DNA of 7,173 nucleotides from Planctomycetaceae bacterium (GTDB taxonomy: Bacteria > Planctomycetota > Planctomycetia > Planctomycetales > Planctomycetaceae): NCBI GenBank assembly GCA_027080405.1, contig JALWSL010000226.1:1-7173 (forward strand). Reading direction: 5' to 3'. Below the pieces are notes generated by a model. The model ran no database searches. It was not told the DNA's origin and saw only the letters and a list, made by a program, of their open reading frames with translations. Position numbers and translations under genes: made by a program. This document shows positions 1 through 6,516 of this stretch, piece by piece; within the stretch, counting starts at the first letter, position 1; each line of letters begins with the position of its first letter.

Positions 1-673
1 GGTCACTCCCCAGACGACTCCCCGTATCGAAATTGTGCACGATATGGATTTCCAGCCGAAACTGAAGACTCAACGGTTTTCAAACATGTTTGCCGATGGG
101 CGGGGAATGCGGCCCAGGATTCCGGGTACGCTGGCTCGGGGAGATTTGCGTCACGACACCGCCTTTTATGAGGGACTGATTCCTGAACAGGCAGATAAGG
201 TGAATCGGGAGCATTTGTTGCCCAATGCGAAGAAAGAAGATGGGACTTCTGTCAGTCTGGATAAAATGCCGTGGGTTTCGCAGATTCCCGTTCCTGTTGA
301 TGAAAAATTGATGGCTCGCGGCCAGGAACGTTTCAACATCTATTGTTCTGTCTGTCACGGTTTGAGCGGCAAAGGGGATGGGATCATTACGCAGCGGGCC
401 ATGAAGCTACAGGCGGCCAATCCGGGTGTCGGTACCTGGCTGCTTCCCACGCCGTTGTATTCAGAACCTGTACGGAAACAGAAAGTCGGGCAGTTGTTCA
501 ATACGATCACTCATGGTGTTCGGAAGATGCCCGGCTACGGTTCCCAGATACCAGTCAAGGATCGTTGGGCCATCGTCCTTTACCTGCGAGCCTTGCAGGA
601 ATCAGGATCGGGGTCGATCGAGGATGTTCCTGCGGATATTCGGGAAAAACTGAATGCTGAATCAAAGGAATAG
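1..673 (+). CDS. actE: ActE, monohaem cytochrome c subunit of Alternative Complex III (5' partial)
   Basis: This is the periplasm-facing monohaem cytochrome c of the quinol:cytochrome c oxidoreductase ACIII; it relays electrons from the complex to the terminal oxidase. The reading frame is open from base 2 to the TAG at 671-673, giving about 223 visible residues. A GTG lies at 35, but the residues before it ([14 protein letters not shown]) read like the start of the mature domain, and the expected signal peptide and lipid-anchored Cys are missing, so the true start is probably upstream of the window. The family-typical segment FFADGR/RP-x-x-GT appears here as [14 protein letters not shown]. 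The haem site CSVCH is at 344-358, and the likely axial Met is in KMPGYG (codon 527-529). The C-terminal [12 protein letters not shown] helix is typical of cytochrome c. actF follows after a 139-base spacer. The family call is strong; a generic class I cytochrome c is the only alternative, and the next gene argues against it. Confidence 0.9.
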   Translation, partial: VTPQTTPRIEIVHDMDFQPKLKTQRFSNMFADGRGMRPRIPGTLARGDLRHDTAFYEGLIPEQADKVNREHLLPNAKKEDGTSVSLDKMPWVSQIPVPVDEKLMARGQERFNIYCSVCHGLSGKGDGIITQRAMKLQAANPGVGTWLLPTPLYSEPVRKQKVGQLFNTITHGVRKMPGYGSQIPVKDRWAIVLYLRALQESGSGSIEDVPADIREKLNAESKE

Positions 674-680
674 ATAAACG

Positions 681-710
681 GACCTCGGGGTCACCGGGTG
701 GCCCGAGTTC
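681..710 (+). other. Strong hairpin in the actE-actF spacer
   Basis: The arm CTCGGG (684-689) plus TCAC (691-694) pairs with GTGGCCCGAG (698-707). This gives ten pairs, one of them G-U, with a single bulged G at 690 and the three-base loop CGG. Two further pairs (681-682 with 709-710) follow a C/T mismatch. No T-run comes after it, only an A-rich stretch, so it is a poor intrinsic terminator. An RNA processing or stability element, or a partial attenuator that sets actF levels relative to actE, is more plausible; the role is inferred. Confidence 0.6.
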
Positions 711-770
711 AAAAACAGGAACCGCATTTCACCGGACTGTGTAACGGCCCTGGGAGATGCGTTGAACAGG
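691..770 (+). repeat. Spacer element, copy 1 (related to 2054-2135)
   Basis: Three blocks recur in the same order in the spacers before and after actF. TCACCGGGT is at 691-699 and, identically, at 2054-2062. GGCCCGAGTTCAA at 700-712 matches GGCCGGGTTCAA at 2079-2090 (one gap, one change). GGCCCTGGGAGATGCGTTG at 746-764 matches the 2111-2128 stretch apart from small gaps and one G/A change, and both are followed by ACAG within five bases. Block spacing differs: copy 2 has extra bases between blocks 1 and 2, while copy 1 is longer between blocks 2 and 3. Common origin is an inference from alignment by eye. Confidence 0.45.
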
Positions 771-812
771 AAACTGTCGTTTACCAATACGAAATATCAA
801 ACAGTAATTATC

Positions 813-2039
813 ATGTCAGACCACAATTCACACACGACTGAACTGGAAGATCCGGGCACCTTGAATGATGTCGCAGGTTCGTTGACGAACACCGCAATGA
901 TTGTCGGTATTGTCGGGATGCTGCTGGCGGGCATCATTGCGATGTCGACCGGCAACTGGAGACAGTTCTTTTTCAGTTACCTGCACAATTTCACTTTCGT
1001 TCTCAGTGTGACAATAGGGGCCCTGTTCTTTGTGCTGATCCAGCATTTGACACGTTCGGGGTGGAGTGTGGTTGTTCGTCGGATTGTCGAGTTGATGACA
1101 ACCGGATTTGTTCCGTTGGCGGTGCTGTTTCTGCCCATTCTTTTTCTGGTACTGGTCGGCAATAACTCCCTGTTCCACTGGAACAGTCCGGAAGTTGTCG
1201 AATCGAACCCTCTGATCAAACATAAGGCGATTTATTTGAACGCAACCTGGTTTGCCATTCGTGCCTTTGCCTATTTCGCCTTCTGGATTATCTGTTCACG
1301 GTTCTACTTGAATGTATCGACCCAGCAGGATGAATCAGGGGATCCTGACCTGAGCCTGCGGATGGAACGTTGGAGTGCTCTTTCGATTATCGTTTTGGCC
1401 CTTTCCTTAACGTTCGCCGCGGTGGACTGGATCATGTCGCTTGATCCGGAGTGGTTCAGCACAATTATTGGTGTTTACTTCTTTTCCAATGCGGTCGTTT
1501 CGTTCTTTGCAGTGCTTGCGATTCTGATTTACTACTTCAACAGTCGGGGCGTCCTCTGCAAGACGATCAATGCAGAACACAGACACGATGTTGGCAAGTT
1601 GCTTTTCGGATTCAATTGCTTTTGGGCTTATATCGCTTTTTCCCAATATCTACTTTATTGGTATGCGAATATTCCGGAAGAAACGGTCTGGTATGCAAGA
1701 AGACAGGAGAATGGCTGGGGTGTTGTTGCGATGATGCTCATTCTCGGTCATTTCGTGATTCCGTTTCTGGGGCTGATGTCACGAACCGTCAAGCGGAAAG
1801 CGAAGCAGCTTCTCTTTTGGGCCGTCTTTTTGCTGGTGATGTGCTGGATCGATCTGTTCTGGCTGATCATGCCGGAAGTATCGCCGCAGGGGCCGGCCAT
1901 CGGTTTAATTGATATCGGCTGCCTGTTGGGAATCGTCGGGCTTTTCAGTTTTGGAGTGTTGAAGATAGCTGGAGATCATCATTTGATCGCCAAACGGGAT
2001 CCGCGTCTGCCGGAATCGTTGGCTTTCCATAACATTTGA
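813..2039 (+). CDS. actF: ActF, integral membrane subunit of Alternative Complex III
   Basis: ActF is a polytopic inner-membrane subunit of ACIII, distantly related to the NrfD-like ActC, and is thought to take part in proton movement or structural support of the quinol oxidoreductase. The 408-residue protein from ATG 813 has about ten hydrophobic helices, near residues 24-46, 52-78, 97-115, 143-168, 189-212, 217-243, 262-285, 302-325, 334-358 and 368-392. It carries the family-typical [16 protein letters not shown] segment between helices 5 and 6 and the [10 protein letters not shown] segment early on. I chose ATG 813 because [15 protein letters not shown] followed by [11 protein letters not shown] looks like the usual start of this family. 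A TTG at 762 would add 17 residues and does have GGGAG at 752-756 five bases upstream, so it remains possible; 813 itself lacks a clear ribosome binding site. It sits between actE and the small membrane protein in one transcription direction. Confidence 0.92.
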   Translation: MSDHNSHTTELEDPGTLNDVAGSLTNTAMIVGIVGMLLAGIIAMSTGNWRQFFFSYLHNFTFVLSVTIGALFFVLIQHLTRSGWSVVVRRIVELMTTGFVPLAVLFLPILFLVLVGNNSLFHWNSPEVVESNPLIKHKAIYLNATWFAIRAFAYFAFWIICSRFYLNVSTQQDESGDPDLSLRMERWSALSIIVLALSLTFAAVDWIMSLDPEWFSTIIGVYFFSNAVVSFFAVLAILIYYFNSRGVLCKTINAEHRHDVGKLLFGFNCFWAYIAFSQYLLYWYANIPEETVWYARRQENGWGVVAMMLILGHFVIPFLGLMSRTVKRKAKQLLFWAVFLLVMCWIDLFWLIMPEVSPQGPAIGLIDIGCLLGIVGLFSFGVLKIAGDHHLIAKRDPRLPESLAFHNI

Positions 2040-2058
2040 CAGAATATGAATTATCACC

Positions 2059-2077
2059 GGGTTTGCTGGGCAGACCC
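2059..2077 (+). other. Hairpin in the spacer after actF
   Basis: GGGTTTGC (2059-2066) pairs with GCAGACCC (2070-2077) around the three-base loop TGG: eight pairs with one G-U. Two more outer pairs form if T2078 bulges. There is no T-run after it, so it resembles the actE-actF hairpin in being a stem without a terminator tail. It lies 20 bases past the actF stop and 62 bases before the next start codon. Confidence 0.5.
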
Positions 2078-2127
2078 TGGCCGGGTTCAAGATGGCACGG
2101 GCCTGTTGGGGGCCTGGAGATACGGTT

Positions 2128-2131
2128 GGAG
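2128..2131 (+). promoter_or_regulatory. Ribosome binding site for the small membrane protein
   Basis: GGAG lies eight bases before ATG 2140. It decides the start in favour of 2140 over the longer in-frame reading from 2092, whose extra 16 residues would be encoded by the G-rich spacer element and would include this site. Confidence 0.6.
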
Positions 2132-2139
2132 ACAGAAAT

Positions 2140-2433
2140 ATGGCTCGTTACGACGATATAAACGCAGGTACCATTTCTGTGATTGGATTTATTGCGATCA
2201 TCATCACTTTTGTGATTGTTGTCGCCGTGCAGGTTCTGTATTTCGAGTATCAGGGGATCGAAGAGAAACGGAAGCATTCGCTTTTCCCTGCGAACGAGTC
2301 GTCTGTCAAGTTGGCTGAACAGAAGAAGAGACTGGAGAGTTACACCTGGATTGATCGCGAAAAGGGGATTGTTTCAATCCCGATTCAACAGTCGATGCAG
2401 GATGTGTTAAAGGAAATGAAATCGAAAAAGTAA
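2140..2433 (+). CDS. Small single-helix membrane protein of the Act-cox operon, function unknown
   Basis: This is a 97-residue protein that I cannot name. Residues 1-10 are short and polar, 11-34 form one very hydrophobic helix (ISVIGFIAIIITFVIVVAVQVLY), and 35-97 are a charged tail rich in Lys and Glu. The tail ends in a compact module, YTWIDREKG then IVSIPIQQSM (residues 68-86). From memory, a similar W-[IV]-D-x-x-x-G-x-V-x-IPI-x-x-x-M module recurs in short hypothetical proteins next to sco and cox genes in several phyla; this was not checked by search. With no signal peptide beyond the helix, the tail should face the periplasm, the side where haem c and CuA sites are built. The position between actF and sco suggests an accessory subunit or assembly helper of the Act-caa3 unit. 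Existence of the gene is well supported by its start signal and composition; its role is inference. Confidence 0.85.
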   Translation: MARYDDINAGTISVIGFIAIIITFVIVVAVQVLYFEYQGIEEKRKHSLFPANESSVKLAEQKKRLESYTWIDREKGIVSIPIQQSMQDVLKEMKSKK

Positions 2434-2603
2434 TGCCGGCCCCGTGCCAGTGACTATCGGGTTTACCTGTGCAACGGTGTACTTAAAAAAGCTGGTTGTC
2501 CTGTAATAATGGGTAGCCGGGAGTCGGGATTGGAGCATCGGGCGTTTGGAGTGCCGGTTTTTGTTAAGCCTGCTTCAATAGATGGCGGGCTGTGATTGAG
2601 AAT
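2434..2603 (+). other. Spacer between the small membrane protein and sco
   Basis: This 170-base spacer has no long ORF and no convincing promoter. It holds a weak hairpin: CCGG at 2517-2520 and 2554-2557, with partial pairing inside and a TTTTT run at 2558-2562, a poor terminator candidate. It also has two imperfect direct copies of TCGGG-n-TTGGAG (2524-2535 and 2538-2551). A 28-codon reading frame from ATG 2509 stops at 2593-2595, overlapping an alternative GTG start for sco. A TAATAAT at 2504-2510 has no partner -35 box. Confidence 0.4.
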
Positions 2604-3494
2604 ATGAAGAATTCATCATTACAACTGTTGAAGCTGATCCTGTTTTGGGGGATCTTCGCTTCTGGATTTGAGGGGGCGGTCTGCTCTGCTCAAAACCAGC
2701 AGTTTCTGCCTGCTGCCTTGAAGGATGCGGGCGTTGATGAGCATCTCGAACGAAAACTTCCGTTGGATCTGAATTTCCAGAATGATCGGGGAGAAGTGAT
2801 TCGGCTGGGCGATTTGTTCAATGACGATAAACCGGTCATCATTTCGATGAATTATTCGAACTGTCCGATGTTGTGCGTGTTACAGCTCAATGGATTGGTC
2901 GATTCCCTGAGAAAAATCGACCTGGTCGCCGGTCGCGACTTCCGGATTGTTTCGGTCAGCCTGGAACCGGGGGAATCGGTCGAGCAACTCAAGAAGACGA
3001 AAGAGAAGTATCTGCTATCCTACGGGAAGAACGCCGAAGCGGACGGCTGGAATTTTCTGTCAGGAACGCAAGCGGCTGTCAAAACGCTCGCTGAGGCATT
3101 GGGGATTCGGTATGTCTACCTGCCCAAGCGAAAGGAATATTCACATCCGGCTGTATTTTGCACCTGCATGCCTGATGGAAAAATATCACGGTATCATTAT
3201 GGCGTCGAATTTCCGCCACAAACACTTCGTCTTTCTCTGGTGGAAGCGAGCGAAGGCAAAATTGGAAACGCGTTCGATAAATTTATTCTCCTCTGTTTCC
3301 ATTATGATGCTGCAGAAGGGACTTATGCTCCAACTGCGGTGATGATCATGAAGCTGGGGGGAGTGGCCACCATTTTTGGAATCGGTTTGATCATATTCAT
3401 CTCCCATCGCCTGGGTAAAAGGCGACAGAAGGCGGCGGAAGAGTCGATGTCGCCGGTTCCGGAGAGAACAGTACCGAAAAGTTCATTAATCTAA
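2604..3494 (+). CDS. Sco-family copper chaperone with C-terminal membrane anchor
   Basis: Sco proteins are thioredoxin-fold, periplasm-facing copper carriers and thiol reductants that help build the CuA site of CoxB. From ATG 2604 the protein has 296 residues. Residues 1-29 look like a signal peptide (cleavage probably after CSA). The copper site is CPMLC (C87 and C91, codons 2862-2876) with the conserved His181 (codon 3144-3146), followed by [10 protein letters not shown], typical of the family. A hydrophobic helix at about 250-270 and a basic stop sequence (GKRR) anchor the C-terminus, an arrangement seen in the Sco subgroup found beside caa3 genes. Odd: Cys186 and Cys188 form a C-T-C just after His181, giving four Cys near the metal site. 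GTG 2592 would add four residues; neither start has a strong ribosome binding site. coxB starts 74 bases downstream, which fits delivery to its CuA centre. Confidence 0.93.
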   Translation: MKNSSLQLLKLILFWGIFASGFEGAVCSAQNQQFLPAALKDAGVDEHLERKLPLDLNFQNDRGEVIRLGDLFNDDKPVIISMNYSNCPMLCVLQLNGLVDSLRKIDLVAGRDFRIVSVSLEPGESVEQLKKTKEKYLLSYGKNAEADGWNFLSGTQAAVKTLAEALGIRYVYLPKRKEYSHPAVFCTCMPDGKISRYHYGVEFPPQTLRLSLVEASEGKIGNAFDKFILLCFHYDAAEGTYAPTAVMIMKLGGVATIFGIGLIIFISHRLGKRRQKAAEESMSPVPERTVPKSSLI

Positions 3495-3568
3495 CGAGTA
3501 CAGAAAAGTCTCAATTTCATATTAAAAAGAGAATGATCAGAGAAGTTCGCCTTCGTTCTTCTTAGTTG

Positions 3569-4552
3569 ATGAGTTTAACCATGCACGATTCACTTTTCTT
3601 TCAGGTTCCCAATTCAACATTCGCTCCCACAGTGGACGGGTTGTATTACTTTATCTTCTGGATTTCCGTTTTCTTTTTGACACTGATCACCTCATTGATG
3701 ATCATCTTTGTTGTCAAGTACCGTCGGGTTGAAGGCGTGGAAGCACAGCCGAGCCCGGGGCATAACACACTTTTGGAACTCGGCTGGTCCATTCTTCCCG
3801 CGTTTCTTGTCCTGATCATCTTCGGATGGGGTTTCGCCGGTTATGTCGATATGCGTTCTCCTCCCGAAGAGGCATACGAAATTAACGTCACCGCCAGCAT
3901 GTGGCAGTGGAACTTCAGGTATCCGACCGGTGCGGTCTCGGGTGAATTGCATATTCCGGCCCAAAAACCGGTCAAACTGATCATGCAGTCCAAGGATGTC
4001 ATTCACAGCCTGTTTATTCCCGCTTTCCGCGTGAAACAGGATGTCGTCCCGGGACGTTATACAGGGGTCTGGTTTGAGGCGTTGGAACCGGGAACGTTCG
4101 ATATTTTGTGTGCTGAGTATTGCGGGCAGCAACACTCCGACATGCTGAGTAAAGTTGTTGTTCATAACAACGACCCGTCGAAAACGGATCTGAATGACGA
4201 CCCGAATTTTGAAACCTGGCTGGAAGATGCCTCCGATCCGATCAAGGATAACGAACCGCTCTACGAAAGTGGCAAGCGGATTACTGAAATGCTTGGATGC
4301 GTCAACTGTCATTCGAGCGATGGTTCCAAGAAAGTTGGCCCGAGTTTCAAAGGCTCGTTCGGTACGACAAGAAATCTGCAGGGCGGCAAGACTGTTACTG
4401 TTGATGAAAATTATATTCGACAATCGATTCTGGATCCAAATTCCCAGGTCGCTCAGGGGTTTGATCCCAAAATGCCGAGTTTCAAAGGTACGATCAAGGA
4501 TGAGTGGATCGATGCGGTCATCGCCTATTTCAAACATCTGAAAAAAGAATAG
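3569..4552 (+). CDS. coxB: Cytochrome c oxidase subunit II with fused cytochrome c domain (caa3 type)
   Basis: CoxB accepts electrons and passes them through CuA to CoxA. From ATG 3569 it has 327 residues. Two membrane helices lie at about 18-50 and 66-91. Then comes the periplasmic cupredoxin domain with the aromatic electron-entry patch WQWNFRY (112-118) and the full CuA ligand set: His146, then C181, E183, C185, H189 and M192 in [13 protein letters not shown] linker leads to a C-terminal cytochrome c domain with CVNCH (244-248) and a probable axial Met302 in KMPSFKG. The fusion defines a caa3-type enzyme that can take electrons from a bound partner such as ActE without a soluble cytochrome c. 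Starts at TTG 3566 or ATG 3581 are also possible; none has a clear ribosome binding site, and an in-frame TAG at 3563-3565 sets the upstream limit. No lipobox Cys is seen near the N-terminus. Confidence 0.96.
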   Translation: MSLTMHDSLFFQVPNSTFAPTVDGLYYFIFWISVFFLTLITSLMIIFVVKYRRVEGVEAQPSPGHNTLLELGWSILPAFLVLIIFGWGFAGYVDMRSPPEEAYEINVTASMWQWNFRYPTGAVSGELHIPAQKPVKLIMQSKDVIHSLFIPAFRVKQDVVPGRYTGVWFEALEPGTFDILCAEYCGQQHSDMLSKVVVHNNDPSKTDLNDDPNFETWLEDASDPIKDNEPLYESGKRITEMLGCVNCHSSDGSKKVGPSFKGSFGTTRNLQGGKTVTVDENYIRQSILDPNSQVAQGFDPKMPSFKGTIKDEWIDAVIAYFKHLKKE

Positions 4553-4575
4553 ACAGTAGACAGGGTGCATCGCGA

Positions 4576-4589
4576 CTGACAGTTGTCAG
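4576..4589 (+). other. Small perfect inverted repeat after coxB
   Basis: CTGACA (4576-4581) and TGTCAG (4584-4589) are perfect inverted copies separated by GT, 24 bases past the coxB stop. It is too short and lacks an adjacent T-run to be called a terminator. It could be an mRNA stem or, less likely, a small palindromic protein-binding site in the coxB-coxA spacer. Confidence 0.3.
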
Positions 4590-4658
4590 GTTGCCAAGAG
4601 GTATTCGGCTACGTTTTATTCCGATTTTTTATCAACCAAATTCCATTGACATTATTTT

Positions 4659-4664
4659 AAGGAG
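4659..4664 (+). promoter_or_regulatory. Ribosome binding site that fixes the coxA start
   Basis: AAGGAG lies seven bases before ATG 4672 and is the best ribosome binding site in the window. It rules against the longer in-frame reading from 4504, which would overlap the end of coxB and add 56 residues unlike any CoxA N-terminus. Confidence 0.85.
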
Positions 4665-4671
4665 CAAGCGC

Positions 4672-6426
4672 ATGGCTACTGCTGCAATGCCCGCTCAACA
4701 TGAATCAGAATCACATGGCGGGGAAAATTTCCTGACGTGCAGTAAAGGCTTCAAATCCTGGGCGTTTACGCTCGATCATAAGCGAATTGGGCTGATGTAC
4801 CTTATTGCGACGATGTCCTCGATGTTTCTGGGTGGAGCGCTCGCGTTGATTCTGCGGGCAGAGCATCTGACCCCCGGAGCGACACTCCCGTTGGCCAAAG
4901 TTCAGAACTTTCTGGGTTCTCTGATTCCGAGTTGGAGTGCGATCGAGGCGACACCTTTAACCAATCACGATGTCTACAACCAGCTGTTCACCCTGCACGG
5001 GGCGATCATGGTGTTTCTGTTTATCATCCCCAGTATCCCGGCTGCGTTGGGGAACTTTGTGTTGCCGATCATGCTGGGGGCGAAAGATGTCGCATTCCCC
5101 CGAATGAATCTGGGAAGTTTTTATCTCTGGATTGTCGGTTTCATTTTTCTGGTGACTGCAATCCTCACAACGGGGTTGGATACCGGCTGGACGTTCTATA
5201 CGCCATACTCCACAAACACGACACAGACCAGCGTTATTGCAGCGACCCTGGGAGCGTTTATTTTGGGATTCAGTTCGATCTTTACCGGGCTGAATTTCAT
5301 TGTGACAATCCATACGATGCGACCACCGGGAATGACCTGGTTCCGCATGCCGCTGTTCCTTTGGGCGCTTTACGCGACTGCCATTATTCAGGTTCTCGCG
5401 ACGCCGGTTCTGGGGATAACCTTGCTGATGATCGCAGCTGAACGGTTGTTGGGTCTGGGGATTTTCGATCCGTCCATGGGGGGTGATCCGGTTCTCTATC
5501 AACACTTTTTCTGGTTCTATTCGCATCCTGCCGTTTATATCATGATTCTGCCTGCGATGGGGATTGCCAGCGAACTGTTTTCTACTTTCAGCCGCAAACC
5601 GATCTTTGGTTATCGGTTTATCGCTTTCAGCAGCATGGCCATTGCGTTGCTCGGCTTTCTGGTCTGGGGACATCACATGTTTACCAGCGGTCAGTCCGAG
5701 TTACTGACGATCATCTTTTCCGTTTTGACCTTCAGTGTTTCCATTCCGTCTGCGATCAAGGTCTTTAACTGGCTCGCGACGATGTACAAGGGATCGATCA
5801 ATCTGGCGACTCCCATGTGCTACGCACTCTCTTTCATGTTCCTGTTTACAATCGGTGGATTGACCGGGCTGTTTTTGGGAGCCTTGGCGACCGATATCCA
5901 TCTGCACGACACCTACTTCATTGTCGCCCATTTCCATTACACGATGATGGGCGGAACCCTGATCGCCTTTATGGGCGGTGTCTTCTATTGGTGGCCCAAA
6001 ATGACGGGCTACATGTATAACGAATTCTGGGGACAGGTTTCCGCATTGATTGTTTTTGTCGCTTTCAATCTGACATTCATCCCTCAATTTGTGATGGGTT
6101 CCCGCGGAATGCCGAGGCGGTACTATAACTACCTTCCCGAATTCCAGGTGTATCACGTCCTTTCGACAATCGGTGCATTCATGCTTGGCCTGGGCCTGGC
6201 CTTGGCAGCGGTAGTTCTGATTGTGTCGCTGTTTACCAAACGGAAAGCTCCCGCCAATCCCTGGGGAGGAGCGACATTGGAATGGCAATGCAGTTCGCCT
6301 CCACCACTTGCCAATTTTGAAGAAACGCCTGTTGTGGGCAATCCGTATGATATGCAATCAGTGGTTTGGGATGCAGAAAACGAGTGTTTCGTCAATCGGA
6401 AAAAAGAAGAGGCCCCGCAGAGTTAA
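4672..6426 (+). CDS. coxA: Cytochrome c oxidase subunit I, A2-type haem-copper oxidase
   Basis: CoxA is the catalytic, proton-pumping subunit that reduces oxygen at haem a3/CuB. The 584-residue protein is a little longer than common CoxA (about 530-560) because of extended termini. Metal ligands are all present: His109 (haem a, in TLHGAIMVF), His285 and Tyr289 (CuB ligand and its cross-linked Tyr, in YSHPAVY), His334-His335 (CuB), His420 (haem a3) and His422 (haem a) in HFHYTM. Asp139 in [11 protein letters not shown] marks the D-channel entrance and Lys363 in AIKVFNW the K-channel. The usual Glu of HPEVY is Ala287, and the preceding Tyr283-Ser284 make the YS motif of the A2 subclass, known from caa3 oxidases of Rhodothermus and Thermus. 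About twelve hydrophobic segments follow the standard pattern. The start is set by AAGGAG seven bases upstream. The tail SSPPPLANF is common in this family. Confidence 0.97.
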   Translation: MATAAMPAQHESESHGGENFLTCSKGFKSWAFTLDHKRIGLMYLIATMSSMFLGGALALILRAEHLTPGATLPLAKVQNFLGSLIPSWSAIEATPLTNHDVYNQLFTLHGAIMVFLFIIPSIPAALGNFVLPIMLGAKDVAFPRMNLGSFYLWIVGFIFLVTAILTTGLDTGWTFYTPYSTNTTQTSVIAATLGAFILGFSSIFTGLNFIVTIHTMRPPGMTWFRMPLFLWALYATAIIQVLATPVLGITLLMIAAERLLGLGIFDPSMGGDPVLYQHFFWFYSHPAVYIMILPAMGIASELFSTFSRKPIFGYRFIAFSSMAIALLGFLVWGHHMFTSGQSELLTIIFSVLTFSVSIPSAIKVFNWLATMYKGSINLATPMCYALSFMFLFTIGGLTGLFLGALATDIHLHDTYFIVAHFHYTMMGGTLIAFMGGVFYWWPKMTGYMYNEFWGQVSALIVFVAFNLTFIPQFVMGSRGMPRRYYNYLPEFQVYHVLSTIGAFMLGLGLALAAVVLIVSLFTKRKAPANPWGGATLEWQCSSPPPLANFEETPVVGNPYDMQSVVWDAENECFVNRKKEEAPQS

Positions 6427-6448
6427 TTGGGTAAAGGTAACGGGATGT

Positions 6449-6483
6449 GGGTTCGCGACTTGAACCCGGCGGTTTGTTTTTTT
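6449..6483 (+). terminator. Possible weak terminator or attenuator between coxA and coxC
   Basis: GGGTTC (6449-6454) and GAACCC (6462-6467) form a perfect six-pair stem with a seven-base loop. Seven T follow at 6477-6483, after GGCGGTTTG. The nine-base gap between stem and T-run makes it a weak intrinsic terminator; partial read-through or mRNA stabilisation is as likely, since coxC must be expressed with coxA. Confidence 0.35.
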
Positions 6484-6503
6484 CAGAGATTAGATAACGA
6501 GAG

Positions 6504-6509
6504 AAAAGG
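6504..6509 (+). promoter_or_regulatory. Ribosome binding site for coxC
   Basis: AAAAGG lies seven bases before ATG 6517, a good match in both sequence and distance. It supports this ATG as the coxC start. Confidence 0.6.
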
Positions 6510-6516
6510 TTGACCA

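Larger units (their letters stand above)
2054..2135 (+). repeat. Spacer element, copy 2 (related to 691-770)
   Basis: This is the partner of the element before actF, carrying the same three blocks in order (2054-2062, 2079-2090, 2111-2135). Here the last block runs into the GGAG that acts as ribosome binding site for the small membrane protein. Block 1 contributes the left arm of the 2059-2077 hairpin, just as block 1 takes part in the 684-707 hairpin in the other copy. Confidence 0.45.

Noticed and set aside
35..37. GTG as the real start of actE
   Set aside because: The frame stays open to the window edge, no ribosome binding site precedes it, and a start here would leave the cytochrome without its signal peptide and lipid anchor.
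762..812. TTG 762 as the actF start
   Set aside because: It has a fair GGGAG site, but the added 17 residues are coded in the repeat-bearing spacer and look unlike the usual N-terminus. Kept only as an alternative.
2504..2510. TAATAAT as a -10 box for sco
   Set aside because: No -35-like sequence lies 16-18 bases upstream (ACTTAA is found there), so there is no basis for a promoter call.
3495..3568. Promoter or terminator in the sco-coxB spacer
   Set aside because: The stretch is AT-rich with TATTAA near 3519-3524 and a weak GAAG/CTTC stem, but no paired -35 box and no T-run after the stem.
3692..4570. Long open frame of 292 codons on the minus strand opposite coxB
   Set aside because: It lies wholly against coxB, which has all CuA and haem c ligands. 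Its product is rich in Arg, Asp and Asn with no recognisable domain, as expected for the antisense of a coding frame.
4646..4651. TTGACA as a -35 promoter box before coxA
   Set aside because: A -10 box at normal spacing would fall on the start codon at about 4669-4674, where the sequence does not match. The region is AT-rich, so a chance hit is likely.
4504..4671. Upstream extension of coxA overlapping coxB
   Set aside because: The AAGGAG site seven bases before ATG 4672 and the normal CoxA N-terminus starting there make the longer reading very unlikely.
4957..6357. Two minus-strand open frames opposite coxA (4957-5676 and 5701-6357)
   Set aside because: The products are His-, Gln- and Arg-rich, low-complexity shadows of the membrane-protein codons of coxA, with no start signals or family features.
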